A DNA stretch of 64,000 nt, taken from positions 1 to 64,000 of the forward strand of contig NZ_RFFG01000007.1 of assembly GCF_003696215.1 (NCBI RefSeq). Reading direction: 5' to 3'. Source of the DNA: Actinomadura harenae. GTDB taxonomy: Bacteria; Actinomycetota; Actinomycetes; Streptosporangiales; Streptosporangiaceae. Under the pieces are notes generated by a model that worked only from the letters and a program-made list of their open reading frames with translations, was not told the origin of the DNA and ran no database searches. How positions within the stretch are numbered: the first letter of the stretch is position 1; each line of letters starts with the position of its first letter. The position numbers were made by a program, and so were the translations under genes. Positions 8,825-23,400 of the stretch are shown one piece after another.

Positions 8825-8950
8825 CAATGATTCCCTTCGTGCTGCGGCAAGACTCCGAATGCTGCGAAAGGGGTGATCGAAAGTGGTGAGAAGGTTTCAC
8901 GTCGGCGGGGTGCGGTCAAGCATCCGGGAAGCCCGTTAAGCTGCCGTGAC

Positions 8951-12216
<3,266 letters not shown>

Positions 12217-12459
12217 CCTGCGGTGACATCGGAACGGATGACCAGCGGGTAGTTACTTAAGGGTACTTTTCGACTACCTACTGGTAGCCTGTCCGCACGG
12301 GAAGGGCATAACGGTACGTACCCAACCGGTTCCGCGAAGTTGACCGAAAGCCGTACCCTCCCACCTATCACGGCGGACTCCGGGGCCGGTCCACCGGCTC
12401 CCGGGTCCCTTCCGCCGCTCGCCGCCAGGGGATGACCTCCCGGACCCCCCGAGGAAGTG

Positions 12460-14637
12460 ATGAAGGACCCGAACAACACGCGGAACACCTCACCGCGCCG
12501 GGGCTCCCCCCTGTGGATCTTCTTCGCCGTCAGCATCGGGCTCGGCGTCGCGGCCGGGGCGGCGGCCCTCGCCGGACTCGCCCGCGCCGACCTGGACGCC
12601 GTGGTCACCAACCCGGTCTTCTGGCTGCTCGGCGCCTTCATCGTGGTCGGCGAGATGCGCCCGATCATCGCGCCCGGCCTCACCGAGACCAGCGGCGCGA
12701 CCACCTCCACGACGTTCTCCATCGCGGCCCTGCTCTACGCGGGCCTGCCGGTCGCCGCCGCGCTCCAGGCCGCAGCCGCCATCACCTGCGGCGTCTTCCG
12801 CGGCCGCAGCCCGCACCGGATCGCGTTCAACACCGCGCAGTACGTCCTCAGCCTCGGCGCGTCCGCGCTGGTCCTCAACGTGTTCGGGATCCACCCCTCG
12901 CCGGCCGCCCCCTGGGTGCCGGACGGCCGCGACCTGCCCGCCATCGCGCTCGTCGGGATCGCCTACTTCGTCACCAACGTCACCCTCGTCGGGTCGGCCA
13001 TCGCGCTGCACGAGCGGATCACCCTCGTCCGGGCGCTGCGCTGGGACCTGCCGTACCAGATCCTCGTCCACCTGGCGCTGCTCGGGCTCGCCCCGCTGAT
13101 GGTCATCGCCATGGACCGGTCCGCCGCGTTCGTCCCGCTGATCGTGCTGCCGTTCATCGCCGTGTACCTGAACGCGTCGGTGTCGGTGCGGCGCGAGCAC
13201 CAGGCCCTGCACGACGGCCTGACCGGGCTCCCGAACCGGAAGCTGCTGATCACCCGCACCGAGGGCGCGATCGCGCACCTGGGCCGTCCGCACCACCGTC
13301 CGCACGGGAACCCCGCCCCGCCCGCCGGGGAGGCGGCGCCCAAAGGGGTCCTGCTGCGCCGCGGTGGCGACGACGCGTCCCAGCGGGTCGGCCTGTTCCT
13401 CCTCGACCTCGACCGGTTCAAGGAGGTCAACGACACCCTCGGGCATCCGACCGGCGACCGGCTGCTCCAGCTGGTCGCGCACCGCCTGACGCACAGCGTC
13501 CGCCCCGGCGACCTGGTCGCCCGGCTCGGCGGCGACGAGTTCGCGGTGCTGCTCCCGACCGTCCGGGACGAGGCCGCCGCCCGCGAGGTCGCCGCCCGCC
13601 TGCGCGCCGCGCTGAGCGAGCCCGTCCGGCTGGACGGCGTGTCGTTCGACCTGGAGGGCAGCGTCGGCATCGCGCTGTACCCCGACCACGCGCCCGACTT
13701 CGAGCTGCTGCTCCAGCGCGCGGACGTCGCCATGTACCACGCCAAGGGCAGCCGCACCGGCGTCGAGGTCTACTCACCCGACCGCGACCGCAACTCGCCC
13801 GCCCGCCTCGGCCTCCTCGGCGACCTGCGCCGCGCGCTCGACCGCGGCGAGCTGGAGCTGTTCTACCAGCCCAAGATCGCGCTGCGGGACGGCCGCCTGG
13901 TCGGCATGGAGGCGCTGCTGCGCTGGCGCCACCCCGAGCGCGGCGTCCTCGGCCCCGAGGAGTTCCTCCAGGTCGCCGCGCAGACCTACCTCATGCGCGC
14001 GATCACGCAGGAGGTCGTCGGCATGGCGCTCGCGCAGGCCGAGGCGTGGTGGCGGGAGGGGCTGACCGTCCAGGTCGCGGTGAACGTGTCCGGACGCGAC
14101 CTGCTCGACGCCGACCTCGCCGAGACCATCGCCGAGGGCCTGGTCGAACGCGACCTGCCCGCCGCCGCGCTCCAGCTGGAGATCACCGAGCGCGTGCTGA
14201 CCGGCGAGCCCGCGTCCGGTTCCGGCACCGTCGCGGCCCTCACCGACCTCGGCGTCGCCCTCAGCCTGGACGACTTCGGCACCGGCTACTCCTCGCTCGT
14301 CCGGCTGAAGCGGCTGCCGATCGAGGAGGTCAAGATCGACTCCTCGTTCGTGCACCGGCTCACCGCCTCCCCGGACGACGCGGTGATCGTCCGCTCCGTC
14401 GTCGAACTGGTCGGCACGCTCGGCCTGCGCTCGGTCGCCGAGGGCGTCGAGGACGGCCAGACCGCCGCGCTGCTGCGCGAGATGGGCTGCGACGCCGCCC
14501 AGGGCTGGCACTTCGCCCGCCCGATGGACGCCGTCCGCGCCACCTCCTACCTGCGGCGGAGCATGCGCGCCAACGGCGCCGCCCGCGCCGGGGACGACGC
14601 CGTCCTCACCGAGCCCCCCGCCCCCCGCCTGGCGTAG
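12460..14637 (+). CDS. Membrane-bound GGDEF-EAL cyclic-di-GMP protein
   Basis: The 725-residue protein has an N-terminal membrane sensor region of several helices (residues 20-240) with no recognised ligand domain. A GGDEF domain follows with intact RLGGDEFAVLL near residue 357. The EAL domain has intact signatures: EALLRW near 483, QLEITERVL, DDFGTGYSSL and KIDSSFV. Both synthesis and breakdown of c-di-GMP are therefore possible, and the net activity cannot be read. The ATG follows GAGGAAGTG. The 243-bp region before it (12217-12459) holds no gene; it contains a short inverted repeat CTACC-TACT-GGTAG at 12274-12287 and is probably promoter and leader. Confidence 0.93.
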   Translation: MKDPNNTRNTSPRRGSPLWIFFAVSIGLGVAAGAAALAGLARADLDAVVTNPVFWLLGAFIVVGEMRPIIAPGLTETSGATTSTTFSIAALLYAGLPVAAALQAAAAITCGVFRGRSPHRIAFNTAQYVLSLGASALVLNVFGIHPSPAAPWVPDGRDLPAIALVGIAYFVTNVTLVGSAIALHERITLVRALRWDLPYQILVHLALLGLAPLMVIAMDRSAAFVPLIVLPFIAVYLNASVSVRREHQALHDGLTGLPNRKLLITRTEGAIAHLGRPHHRPHGNPAPPAGEAAPKGVLLRRGGDDASQRVGLFLLDLDRFKEVNDTLGHPTGDRLLQLVAHRLTHSVRPGDLVARLGGDEFAVLLPTVRDEAAAREVAARLRAALSEPVRLDGVSFDLEGSVGIALYPDHAPDFELLLQRADVAMYHAKGSRTGVEVYSPDRDRNSPARLGLLGDLRRALDRGELELFYQPKIALRDGRLVGMEALLRWRHPERGVLGPEEFLQVAAQTYLMRAITQEVVGMALAQAEAWWREGLTVQVAVNVSGRDLLDADLAETIAEGLVERDLPAAALQLEITERVLTGEPASGSGTVAALTDLGVALSLDDFGTGYSSLVRLKRLPIEEVKIDSSFVHRLTASPDDAVIVRSVVELVGTLGLRSVAEGVEDGQTAALLREMGCDAAQGWHFARPMDAVRATSYLRRSMRANGAARAGDDAVLTEPPAPRLA

Positions 14638-14640
14638 CGC

Positions 14641-14694
14641 TCCCGCGCTCCGCCGCCCGCAGGCCGCCCGCGGGCCGCCCGGCGGAGCGCGGGA
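14641..14694 (+). terminator. Hairpin terminator after the GGDEF-EAL gene
   Basis: Arms TCCCGCGCTCCGCCG (14641-14655) and CGGCGGAGCGCGGGA (14680-14694) form a perfect 15-bp stem. The 24-base loop can fold further (GCCGCCCGCGGGC). No U-tract is present. Confidence 0.75.
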
Positions 14695-14789
14695 CGTGGC
14701 GGATCACGCTGGATAAACGCGTCGGGGCAGAGAGAGGTGACCTCTAGGATGAGGGGGAATCCAGTCAACCCGTAGGAACGAGTCCGCAC

Positions 14790-15089
14790 ATGTCCGCGAT
14801 CACCCGTGCCGAGGTCGCGCACCTCGCCCGGCTGTCCCGGCTGGCGCTCGGCGAGGACGAGCTCGACCATCTCGCCGCCCAGCTCGACCAGATCATCTCC
14901 GCGGTCGCGCGGGTCCAGGAGGTCGCGGCGGAGGACATCCCGCCGACCTCGCACGCCCTGCCGCTGACCAACGTCTACCGGGCCGACGAGAACCGGCCCT
15001 CGCTGACGCCGGAGCAGGCGCTCGACGCCGCCCCGGCGGCCGAGCAGCAGCGCTTCCGGGTACCGCGGATCCTGGACGAGGAGGCGTGA
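14790..15089 (+). CDS. gatC: Asp-tRNA(Asn)/Glu-tRNA(Gln) amidotransferase subunit C
   Basis: GatC (99 residues) is the small subunit that wraps around GatA and stabilises the GatCAB complex. The sequence has the family features: [17 protein letters not shown] at the start, [13 protein letters not shown], and the C-terminal [10 protein letters not shown] segment. The gene opens the gatC-gatA-gatB operon. Its stop overlaps the gatA start (GTGA). Confidence 0.96.
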   Translation: MSAITRAEVAHLARLSRLALGEDELDHLAAQLDQIISAVARVQEVAAEDIPPTSHALPLTNVYRADENRPSLTPEQALDAAPAAEQQRFRVPRILDEEA

Positions 15090-16597
15090 GCGTGAGCGAG
15101 CTGACCGGAAAGGGCGCCGCCGAACTCGGCGAGCTGATCGCCTCGGGCGAGACCTCCGCCGTGGAGGTCGCCACCGCGCACCTCGACCGCATCCGCGCGG
15201 TCGACGCCGAGGTGCACGCGTTCCTGCACGTGGACCGCGAGGGCGTGCTGGCGCAGGCGCGGAGCATCGACGAGCGCCGCGCCGCGGGCGAGGAGCTCGG
15301 CCCCCTGGCGGGCGTGCCCGTCGCCCACAAGGACGTCTTCACCACCAAGGACATGCCGACCACGGCCGGGTCCAAGATCCTCGAAGGCTGGCGGCCGCCC
15401 TACGACGCGACCGTCACCGCGCGGCTGCGCGCCGCCGGGATGGTCATCCTCGGCAAGACCAACATGGACGAGTTCGCCATGGGGTCGTCCACCGAGAACA
15501 GCGCCTTCGGGCCGAGCCGCAACCCGTGGGACCTCACCCGCATCCCCGGCGGGTCGTCCGGCGGCTCGTCGGCGGCGGTCGCCGCCCACGAGGCCCCGCT
15601 CGGCACCGGCACCGACACCGGCGGCTCGATCCGCCAGCCGGCCGCCGTCACCGGCCTGGTCGGCATGAAGCCGACCTACGGCGGCGCGTCCCGGTACGGC
15701 ATGATCGCGTTCGCGTCGTCCCTGGACACCCCGGGCCCGTTCGCCCGCAACGTGCTGGACGCCGCGCTCATGCAGGCCGCGTTCTCCGGCCACGACCCGA
15801 TGGACTCCACCTCGATCGACGCGCCCGTCCCGCCGGTCGTGGAGGCCGCGCGCCGCGCGGACGTCGCGGGCCTGCGCGTCGGCGTCGTCAAGGAGTTCGC
15901 CGGCGAGGGCTACCAGCCCGGCGTGCTCAACCGGTTCAACGAGACCGTCGAGCTGCTGGAATCGCTGGGCGCGAAGGTCGTCGAGGTGTCGTGCCCGCAC
16001 TTCACCTACGCGATGCCCGCGTACTACCTGATCGCGCCGTCGGAGTGCTCGTCCAACCTGGCGCGCTTCGACGCCATGCGGTTCGGCCTGCGCGTCGGCG
16101 ACGACGGCGTGCACAGCGCCGAGGAGGTCATGGCGCTGACCCGCGCCGAGGGCTTCGGCGCCGAGGTCAAGCGGCGGATCATGCTCGGCACCTACGCCCT
16201 GTCGTCCGGCTACTACGACGCCTACTACGGCAAGGCCCAGCAGGTCCGGACCCTGATCATGCGCGACTTCGAGGCCGCGTTCGAGCAGGTGGACGTGCTG
16301 ATCTCGCCGACCACCCCGACCACCGCCTTCCCGATCGGCGAGCGCGCCGACGACCCGATGGCGATGTACCTGGCCGACCTGTGCACCATCCCGGCCAACC
16401 TGTCGGGCAACCCGGCGATCTCCGTCCCGTGCGGCCTCGCCGACGAGGACGGCCTGCCGGTCGGCGTCCAGATCATGGCGCCGGTGCTGGCCGACGACCG
16501 CGTCTACCGGGTGGGCGCGGCCCTGGAGAAGGCCCTCGAGGAGCGCTGGGGCGGCCCGCTGCTGGCGAAGGCCCCGAAGCTGGAGGCGGGCGAGTGA
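15086..16597 (+). CDS. gatA: Asp-tRNA(Asn)/Glu-tRNA(Gln) amidotransferase subunit A
   Basis: GatA (503 residues) is the glutaminase subunit. It releases ammonia from glutamine for GatB. It belongs to the amidase-signature family, and the Ser-Ser-Lys triad region is visible: HKDVF with Lys near residue 82, [13 protein letters not shown] near 155-167 and [12 protein letters not shown] near 173-184. The GTG start overlaps the gatC stop and follows GAGGAGG. Its own stop overlaps gatB, so all three subunits are translationally coupled. Confidence 0.97.
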   Translation: MSVSELTGKGAAELGELIASGETSAVEVATAHLDRIRAVDAEVHAFLHVDREGVLAQARSIDERRAAGEELGPLAGVPVAHKDVFTTKDMPTTAGSKILEGWRPPYDATVTARLRAAGMVILGKTNMDEFAMGSSTENSAFGPSRNPWDLTRIPGGSSGGSSAAVAAHEAPLGTGTDTGGSIRQPAAVTGLVGMKPTYGGASRYGMIAFASSLDTPGPFARNVLDAALMQAAFSGHDPMDSTSIDAPVPPVVEAARRADVAGLRVGVVKEFAGEGYQPGVLNRFNETVELLESLGAKVVEVSCPHFTYAMPAYYLIAPSECSSNLARFDAMRFGLRVGDDGVHSAEEVMALTRAEGFGAEVKRRIMLGTYALSSGYYDAYYGKAQQVRTLIMRDFEAAFEQVDVLISPTTPTTAFPIGERADDPMAMYLADLCTIPANLSGNPAISVPCGLADEDGLPVGVQIMAPVLADDRVYRVGAALEKALEERWGGPLLAKAPKLEAGE

Positions 16598-18096
16598 GCG
16601 TGGAGACCCCGATGAAGTACGACGACGCGCTCGCGCGTTTCGAGCCGGTGCTGGGCATCGAGACCCACATCGAGCTCGGCACCGTGTCCAAGATGTTCTG
16701 CGGGTGCAAGACCGGGTTCGGCGCCGAGCCGAACACCCAGGTCTGCCCGGTCTGCCTCGGCCTGCCGGGGACGCTCCCGGTCACCAACCGGGCCGCGATC
16801 GAGGGCATCATCAAGATCGGCCTGGCGCTGAACTGCGACATCGTCGAGTGGTGCCGGTTCGCCCGGAAGAACTACTTCTACCCGGACATGCCGAAGAACT
16901 ACCAGATCTCCCAGTACGACGAGCCGCTGTGCGTCGACGGCCACCTGGACGTCGAGGTCGACGGCGAGACGTACCGGATCGAGATCGAGCGCGTCCACAT
17001 GGAGGAGGACACCGGCAAGTCGCTGCACGTCGGCGGCGAGACCGGGCGCATCCACGGCGCGGACTACTCCCTGGTCGACTACAACCGGGCGGGCATCCCG
17101 CTGGTCGAGATCGTCACCAAGCCGATCACCGCGACCGGTGAGCGCGCCCCGCTGGTGGCCCGCGCCTATGCAGGCGAGCTGCGCGACCTGGTCCGCTCGC
17201 TCGGCGTCTCGGACGTGAAGATGGAGCAGGGCTCGATGCGCTGCGACGTCAACGTCTCCCTCATGCCGCGCGGCGCGGACGAGTGGGGCACCCGCACCGA
17301 GACCAAGAACGTCAACTCGCTGCGCTCGGTCGAGCGGTCCGTCCGGTCCGAGATCGAGCGGCAGGCGGGCGTGCTCGCCGCCGGCGGCCGGATCACCCAG
17401 GAGACCCGGCACTTCCAGGAGGCGACCGGCACGACCACCAGCGGCCGCTCCAAGGAGGAGGCGCAGGACTACCGGTACTTCCCGGAGCCCGACCTCATCC
17501 CGATGGCGCCTGCCCGCGAGTGGGTCGAGGAGCTCCGCGCGACCCTGCCGGAGCTGCCCGCCGCCCGCCGCCGCCGCGTCCAGGGCGAGTGGGGTCTCAC
17601 CGACCTGGAGCTCCGCGACGTCGTCAACGCGGGCGCGCTCGACCTGATCGAGGACACGATCACGGCCGGCGCGGACGCCGGGTCCGCCCGCAAGTGGTGG
17701 ATGAACGAGCTGTCCCGCCGCGCGACCGAGCAGTCCGTCGAGCTCGCCGACCTGCCGATCACGCCCGCGCAGGTCGCCCGCGTCCAGCAGATGGTGGACG
17801 CCAAGGAGCTCAACGACAAGCTCGCCCGCAAGGTCTTCGAGGGCGTCCTCGCGGGCGAGGGCGGCCCGGACGAGGTCGTCGCCGCGCGCGGCCTCAAGGT
17901 CGTGTCGGACACCGGCGCCCTGGAGGCGATCATCGACCAGGTGATCGCCGACAACGCCGACGCCGCCGACAAGGTCCGCTCCGGCAAGGTCGCCGCCGTC
18001 GGCGCCCTCGTCGGCGCCGTCATGAAGGCCAGCCGCGGCCAGGCCGACGCCGCCGGCGCCCGCGAGCTGCTCCTCAAGAAGCTCGACCAGGCCTGA
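16594..18096 (+). CDS. gatB: Asp-tRNA(Asn)/Glu-tRNA(Gln) amidotransferase subunit B
   Basis: GatB (500 residues) phosphorylates the mischarged aminoacyl-tRNA and transfers ammonia to make Gln-tRNA or Asn-tRNA. Seen are [18 protein letters not shown], the zinc cysteines with [39 protein letters not shown] and the helical YqeY-like C-terminus that binds the tRNA. The GTG at 16594 overlaps the gatA stop. Later in-frame starts at 16600 (GTG) and 16612 (ATG) are possible. In M. tuberculosis pfkA separates gatA and gatB; here they are adjacent. Confidence 0.97.
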   Translation: MSVETPMKYDDALARFEPVLGIETHIELGTVSKMFCGCKTGFGAEPNTQVCPVCLGLPGTLPVTNRAAIEGIIKIGLALNCDIVEWCRFARKNYFYPDMPKNYQISQYDEPLCVDGHLDVEVDGETYRIEIERVHMEEDTGKSLHVGGETGRIHGADYSLVDYNRAGIPLVEIVTKPITATGERAPLVARAYAGELRDLVRSLGVSDVKMEQGSMRCDVNVSLMPRGADEWGTRTETKNVNSLRSVERSVRSEIERQAGVLAAGGRITQETRHFQEATGTTTSGRSKEEAQDYRYFPEPDLIPMAPAREWVEELRATLPELPAARRRRVQGEWGLTDLELRDVVNAGALDLIEDTITAGADAGSARKWWMNELSRRATEQSVELADLPITPAQVARVQQMVDAKELNDKLARKVFEGVLAGEGGPDEVVAARGLKVVSDTGALEAIIDQVIADNADAADKVRSGKVAAVGALVGAVMKASRGQADAAGARELLLKKLDQA

Positions 18097-18110
18097 CACG
18101 CCCCACCGAC

Positions 18111-18137
18111 GGCCGCCGCCCCTCCCGGGCGGCGGCC
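18111..18137 (+). terminator. Hairpin terminator of the gat operon
   Basis: An 11-bp GC stem has arms GGCCGCCGCCC (18111-18121) and GGGCGGCGGCC (18127-18137), with a 5-base loop and no U-tract. It lies 15 bases after gatB. Confidence 0.7.
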
Positions 18138-18284
18138 GCCGCCATTCCTGCCGACTCCGGACAGAGTGGGCCTTCCACCTGCGGAGACGCCGACTCAGTG
18201 AGTTCCGCAGGGAGCGATCACCCCGAGCGCGCGAGGCGCTTATGCTGTGCCGTGGTAGCGACCACTGCGATGACTGGGGGCCGC

Positions 18285-18907
18285 ATGCCGGCGATGCCGG
18301 ACGACCACTGGCTGCTGAGCCTGCGGCCGCAGCCGAAGCGGGTGAGCGCCGAGGAGTACGAGGCGCTGCCGGAGGAGATAGCCAAGACCATCGAGGTCGT
18401 GGACGGCTATGTGGTCTTCTGCGCGGCTCCCACACCCGAGCACCAGCGGGTGGTGCGGCGCCTGACGACCCTCATCGAGCGGCATGCTCGCGAGGCGATG
18501 GACCGGGGCCGCCCCTGCGTCGAGGTGGACTTCGACATCGACCTCAGGCTTCGTGACGCGCCGTTCCTGAACCGACGGCCGGATGTCGTCCTCTACGAGT
18601 GCCTTGACCGGGGCGGCGGGGAGCGGCTGCGTCCCGGGCATGGCCTGCTGGTCTGCGAGGTCGTCTCTTCGGGGTCCGAGACCCAGGACACCGTCGACAA
18701 GCTCGGGGAGTACGCCAGGGCGGGGATCCCGCACTACTGGATCGTGCGCACGGGAGGCACGGGTGTGTCCGTGATGAGCGCCACCAGCTCGACCGGGCCG
18801 CCGGGATCTACAAGCACGTGGGCACCTTCATGAAGGAGGCGGGCGGCGAGCCGAAGCTGAGCGAGCCGCTGCCGGTCACGATCACCTGGTCCGAGCTGGA
18901 GTACTGA
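18285..18907 (+). pseudogene. Uma2-family (PD-(D/E)XK-like) protein, frameshifted
   Basis: The frame from ATG 18285 encodes a Uma2-family protein of restriction-endonuclease-like fold. It shows RVSAEEYEALPEEI, VDGYVVF, the NRRPDVVLYE strand, LLVCEVVS and EYARAGIPHYWIV. After about residue 164 the frame leaves the family pattern and stops at 18833. Adding one base near 18771-18778 restores the usual C-terminus (ERHQLDRAAGIYKHVGTF and on), with a TGA at 18905-18907. This is a one-base deletion or a sequencing error. The catalytic core lies before the break. Other possible starts are ATG 18270 and GTG 18252, the latter close to a TATGCT box at 18241. Confidence 0.8.
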
Positions 18908-18924
18908 GCCTCCGCCGCTCCCGG

Positions 18925-20046
18925 TCAGTGGAGGGGGATGACGATGATGCGGTCGTCGCCGTCCCTGGGGGTGCCTCGGCCGTCCTTGTTGCTGGTGGTG
19001 ACCCAGAGGTCGCCGTCGGGGGAGCGGACCACGGCGCGGAGGCGGCCGTAGGTGCCGTTGAAGTAGGCGATCGGCGTGCTGACCTTGCCGTTCTTCAGGG
19101 GGATCTGCCAGAGGCGGGTGCCCCGGAGGGCGCCGGCCCACAGGGAGCCCTTGGCGTAGGCCAGGCCGGACGGGGACGCCTCGGACACCGGCCAGGTCAG
19201 GAGGGGGTTGGTGAAGCGGGGGTCCTTGCCGAAGCCCTCGACGTCCGGCCAGCCGTAGTTCTGGCCCTTCTGGATGAGGTTGATCTCGTCGAAGCGGTCC
19301 TGGCCGAACTCGGTGGCGTACATGCGGCCCGCGTCGTCCCAGGCCAGGCCCTCGACGTTGCGGTGGCCCCACGTCCAGACGGGGGAGCCGAACGGGTTGC
19401 CCGGCGCGGGTCTGCCCTCGGGGGTGACGCGGAGGATCTTGCCGCCGAGCGAGTTCCGGTCCTGCGCGAGTTCGCGGTGGTAGGTCTCGCCGGTGGAGAT
19501 GTAGATCATGCCGTCGGGGCCGAACGCGATGCGTCCGCCGTTGTGGTTCTCGCCCTTCGGGACGCCGGTCAGCAGCGGCTGCGGGGCGCCGAGCCGGTCG
19601 CCGTCCAGGGTGAGGCGCACCAGCCGGTTGTCGGTGGACGACGTGAGGTACAGGTAGACGAGGTGGTCGCGGTCGAAGGACGGTGAGACCGCGACGCCGA
19701 GCAGCCCGCCCTCGCCGGACGCGTCGACCCCCGGGATCCGCCCGAGGTCGGCGCGCTTCCCGTCCGGCGTGACGCGGAGCAGGTGGGCGGTGTCCCGCTC
19801 GGTCACGAGCGCGTTCTTGTCCGGCAGGAACGCGATGGCCCACGGGACGGACAGCCCGGTCACCAGGTCGCGGGGCGTGCCCGGGACGGCGGATCCGGGC
19901 GGCGGCGAGTCGCGCGCGGGGGAGGCGGGCGGCGGGGTCTGCGCGGTGCGGGTGGTGGCCCCGGTGCCGCACCCGCCGAGCAGGACGACCCCGACGGCGG
20001 CGGCGGCGAGCAGCCGCAGGCTCCCGGACGTGCCTTTGGTGCGCAT
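18925..20046 (-). CDS. PQQ-dependent sugar dehydrogenase-like lipoprotein
   Basis: The 373-residue protein is a six-bladed beta-propeller of the glucose/sorbosone dehydrogenase (soluble GDH-like) family. Seen are VPWAIAFLPDKNALVTERD, GEGGLLGVAVSP, HNGGRIAFGPDGMIYISTG, LGGKILRVTPEG, WTWGHRNVEGLAWD and NYGWPDVEG. A lipobox VLLGGC near residue 20 marks it as an exported lipoprotein. The family oxidises aldoses with PQQ or another quinone; whether this host makes PQQ is unknown. The ATG at 20046 starts MRTKGTSG. A TTG 12 bases upstream is an alternative. Confidence 0.9.
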   Translation of the reverse strand: MRTKGTSGSLRLLAAAAVGVVLLGGCGTGATTRTAQTPPPASPARDSPPPGSAVPGTPRDLVTGLSVPWAIAFLPDKNALVTERDTAHLLRVTPDGKRADLGRIPGVDASGEGGLLGVAVSPSFDRDHLVYLYLTSSTDNRLVRLTLDGDRLGAPQPLLTGVPKGENHNGGRIAFGPDGMIYISTGETYHRELAQDRNSLGGKILRVTPEGRPAPGNPFGSPVWTWGHRNVEGLAWDDAGRMYATEFGQDRFDEINLIQKGQNYGWPDVEGFGKDPRFTNPLLTWPVSEASPSGLAYAKGSLWAGALRGTRLWQIPLKNGKVSTPIAYFNGTYGRLRAVVRSPDGDLWVTTSNKDGRGTPRDGDDRIIVIPLH

Positions 20047-20458
20047 AGGTTCATTCAATCCCCGGCCGGGCGGCGCTCCAACCACCCGCGCCGATGGCTA
20101 CTCAGCGTCACGTCCGGCGTGTCGCGCGAAATCCGAGTGATCTTGGATGCACACTGCGGGACCGGCGGTCAGGAGCCCGTTTGTCGCCGGGAGGACGCCC
20201 AGCCTCAATCGCTCCGTGACCTACGGAACGTACATTGAGCATCACGGTGATCCCGCCATGCAGCAACGTCGCTGTCCCACCGCCTGCGCAGCCGAACGCT
20301 CGCCGCCGCCCCCACGGCCGTCCGTGCGTGGGGCACGATCCGACCGGCATCGGGCGTTGACCCTGCGACCGGCGGGTGACGGGAGACGAGAGAGCATCGG
20401 TGCGCGCCACGCGCGCCGGGGACCGTGAGGTCCCCCGGGCAGGAGGGGACACGGCGCG
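20047..20458. other. 412-bp divergent intergenic region without a gene
   Basis: This region lies between the divergent sugar dehydrogenase and PAS-GGDEF-EAL genes. I see no coding frame with normal codon bias. A nested stem-loop at 20204-20239 pairs CTCAAT with ATTGAG and, inside it, TCCGT with ACGGA. It may be an operator or a leader structure. Nothing else is supported. Confidence 0.5.
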
Positions 20459-23400
20459 ATGAGCGGCGAGAGGGCCAGGCGGCTGCCGTCCTGGGCGGTC
20501 CCGGTCGGGATGGTCGCGATCATCGGCGTGCTCTACGCCCTGGGATCGCTGCTCGGCTGGGGAGGCCCGGCCTATCTCGGCTGGGCCGAGACGGCCGCCG
20601 CTGCCGCCGCCGCGCTCTGCCTCCTTCCGCAGGCGCTGCGTCGCGACCGCCGCGCCGCCGAGGCCGCCCACCCCCACCTCGACCCCGAGCTCGATCTCGT
20701 GGTCCCGGAGGACGAACCCCCTGACGAGCAGGCGCTCGGCCGGGCGCCCTGGCGCTGGTTCGGGGTCGCCGCCGCGGCCTGGGGGATCGGGGCGCTCAGC
20801 CGGACGCTGTCGGCGATGCTGCACGGCGGCGGCACGCTCGCCCTCTCGGTCACCGACCCGTTCTACCTGGTGGCGATGTTCGCGCTGGTCACGGGCCTGG
20901 TCCTCCCGATCAGGCTGCCGCGCTCGCCGCGCCTGTGGGCGCGGTACGCCGCCGACACCTACGTCTGCGTCGCCGGGCTGTTCGTGCTCGGCTGGGTGGC
21001 GCTGTTCGGCACGCTGTTCCACCGGTCCGGCGAATCCCCGGGCGAGTTCCTCCTCGAGCTGCTGTATCCGCTGGTCGGAACGGTCCTGGTCTGCGGATCG
21101 CTGCCGTTCGTCCTCGGCGCCGGACGCGGCGACCGGCGTCCGGCCTGGCTGGCGTTCGGGGCGCTGACGGCGTTCGCGGGCGCGGACGTCGTGACCACGG
21201 TCGTCCGGCTGCGCGGCGGCGCGCCCGCCGACGACCCCGCCGACATACTGCGTCTCGCCGGCCTGCTCCTGCTCGTCCTGGTGCCGTGGCTACCGGGGGA
21301 CACGGGCGCGGCCCCCACCGCCGGGCTCCGGCGCGGCCGGATGATCGGCCCGGGCCTCGCGACGGCGGCCGTGGCCGCGCTCGCCGCCCTGTTCGTCACG
21401 GGCCACTCCCTGACCGGACGTTCCGGGATCGACCCGGTGGTGCCGATCGTCGCCGGGACGGCCACGCTCGTCCTCCTCGCGCGCCTCGCCGAGCTGCTGC
21501 GCGAGAACGACGCCCTCCGCCGTGCCGTCGAGACCGGTGAGGACCACTTCCGCGCCCTGTCGGAGAGCATCAACGACGCGGTGCTGATCTGCGACCTGGA
21601 CGCGGTCGTCCAGTACGCGAGCGCGGGCGCGCTGCGCACCTACCGCTACGAGGCGGCCGAGCTGCTGGGCCGTCCGCTCGGCGACATCATCCACCCGGAG
21701 GACCTGCCGCGCGTCCGCGAGGTGTTCGCGGCGTTCCTGGCCGGGGACGGCGGCGCCGCGGCGCCCGCGCTGCCCGACCCCGCGTCCGACCTGCTGCCCG
21801 ACGCGTCCGGTGATCTGGACGACGACCTGGACGACGGGCCCCCGCCGATCCTCACCGGCCGTGTGCCCGGCCGGTCGCTGCGGGTGGCGTGCCGGGTACG
21901 GGCCGCGGACGGCACGTGGCTGCCGACCGAGTCGACGGTGTCCCGGTACAGCGGCGCGGGCGGCGCGACCGGACGGCTGCTGGTCACCACCCGCGACCTG
22001 TCCGAGCAGGCCGCGCTCCAGCGCCAGGTGGCGCATCTCACCTTCCACGACGGCCTGACCGGCCTGCCGAACCGCTCGTACTTCGAGGAGCGCACCCGCG
22101 AGGTGCTGTCCCGCCTGGAGCACCCCGGCGCGCGGCCCGGCGAGGACGGCGAGCCCGGCGGCAAGGGCACGGTCGCGGTCGTCTTCGTCGACCTGGACGG
22201 CTTCACCGACATCAACGACTCGGCCGGGCACGCGGCGGGCGACCAGGTCCTCGCGCAGGCTGCGCGGCGGCTGCGCGGCACCGTCCTCGCGGACGACACG
22301 GTGGCCCGCTGGGGCGGCGACGAGTTCGCCGTCATGCTCCAGCTCCCGGGCAGCGACTCGCAGCTCGCGGTCGAGCTGGCCGAGCGGCTGCTGCGCGTCC
22401 TGTCGACCGAGCCGTACCGGGTGGGCAGCAAGAACATCGCGCTGACCGCGAGCGTCGGCATCGCGTTCACCGGCGACTCCGACCCCCTGGACGACCCGGC
22501 GGTGCCCCGCAGGAGCGCCGAGCCGGGCGGCGGGAGCGCGGCGCTGCGGCGCAGCGCGGCCGACCTGATCCGCAACGGCGACCTGGCCATGGCGCGCGCG
22601 AAGGAGCTCGGCGGCGGACGCGTCGAGGTGTTCGCTCCGCACATGCACGCCGACGCGGTACGCCGCCTCGAGCTGGGCAGCGACCTGCAGCGGGCGCTCG
22701 CCGAGGAGGAGTTCGCGGTCGAGTTCCAGCCGGTCGTGGAGCTGGGCACGTCCCGGGTGACCGGGGTGGAGGCGCTGGTCCGCTGGTGGCGGGGGAGCGA
22801 GCCGGTCCCGCCGGAGGAGTTCATCGGCCCGGCCGAGGAGTCCGGCCTGATGATCCCGCTCGGCGACTGGGTGCTGCACGAGGCGTGCCGGGAGGTGGCG
22901 CGCTGGCGCGCGGACTCCTGGGACATCGGGCTCTCGGTGAACTTCACCGCCCGGCAGATCGCCGCCCCGCGGTTCGTGGAGTCGGTCGCCGCGGCGCTGG
23001 AGGAGACCGGGCTGCCGCCGTCCGCGCTGACCCTGGAGGTCCGCGAGGAGGTGCTCGTCGAGGACGCCGGGCAGAACGTCGAGCGGCTGTCGAGGCTGCG
23101 CGACCTCGGCGTCCGGCTGGCGATCGACGACTTCGGCACCGGGTACGCCTCGCTGGCCTACCTGGGGCAGCTGCCGGTGGACATCATCAAGATCGACCCC
23201 TCGTTCGTGGCCGGGCTCGGCCGGGACGAGACGCTCACGCTGCTCACCCGGACGATCGTCCGGCTCGGCCGTGACCTCGGTCTCACCGTGGTCGCCGAGG
23301 GGATCGAGCGGCCCGAGCAGCTGGAGCTGCTGCGCGAGATGGACTGCCCGCGCGGCCAGGGCTTCCTGGTGGCGCGTCCCATGGCCGCCGGACGCGTCGA

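Noticed and set aside
12274..12287. CTACC-TACT-GGTAG as a regulator site for the GGDEF-EAL gene
   Set aside because: Arms of only 5 bp in a 243-bp gap are not enough to claim an operator. It is noted only as part of the leader.
15526..16593. Upstream extension of the gatB frame
   Set aside because: This stretch overlaps gatA in another frame and has Arg/Ala-rich artefact composition; GatB homology begins at about 16594.
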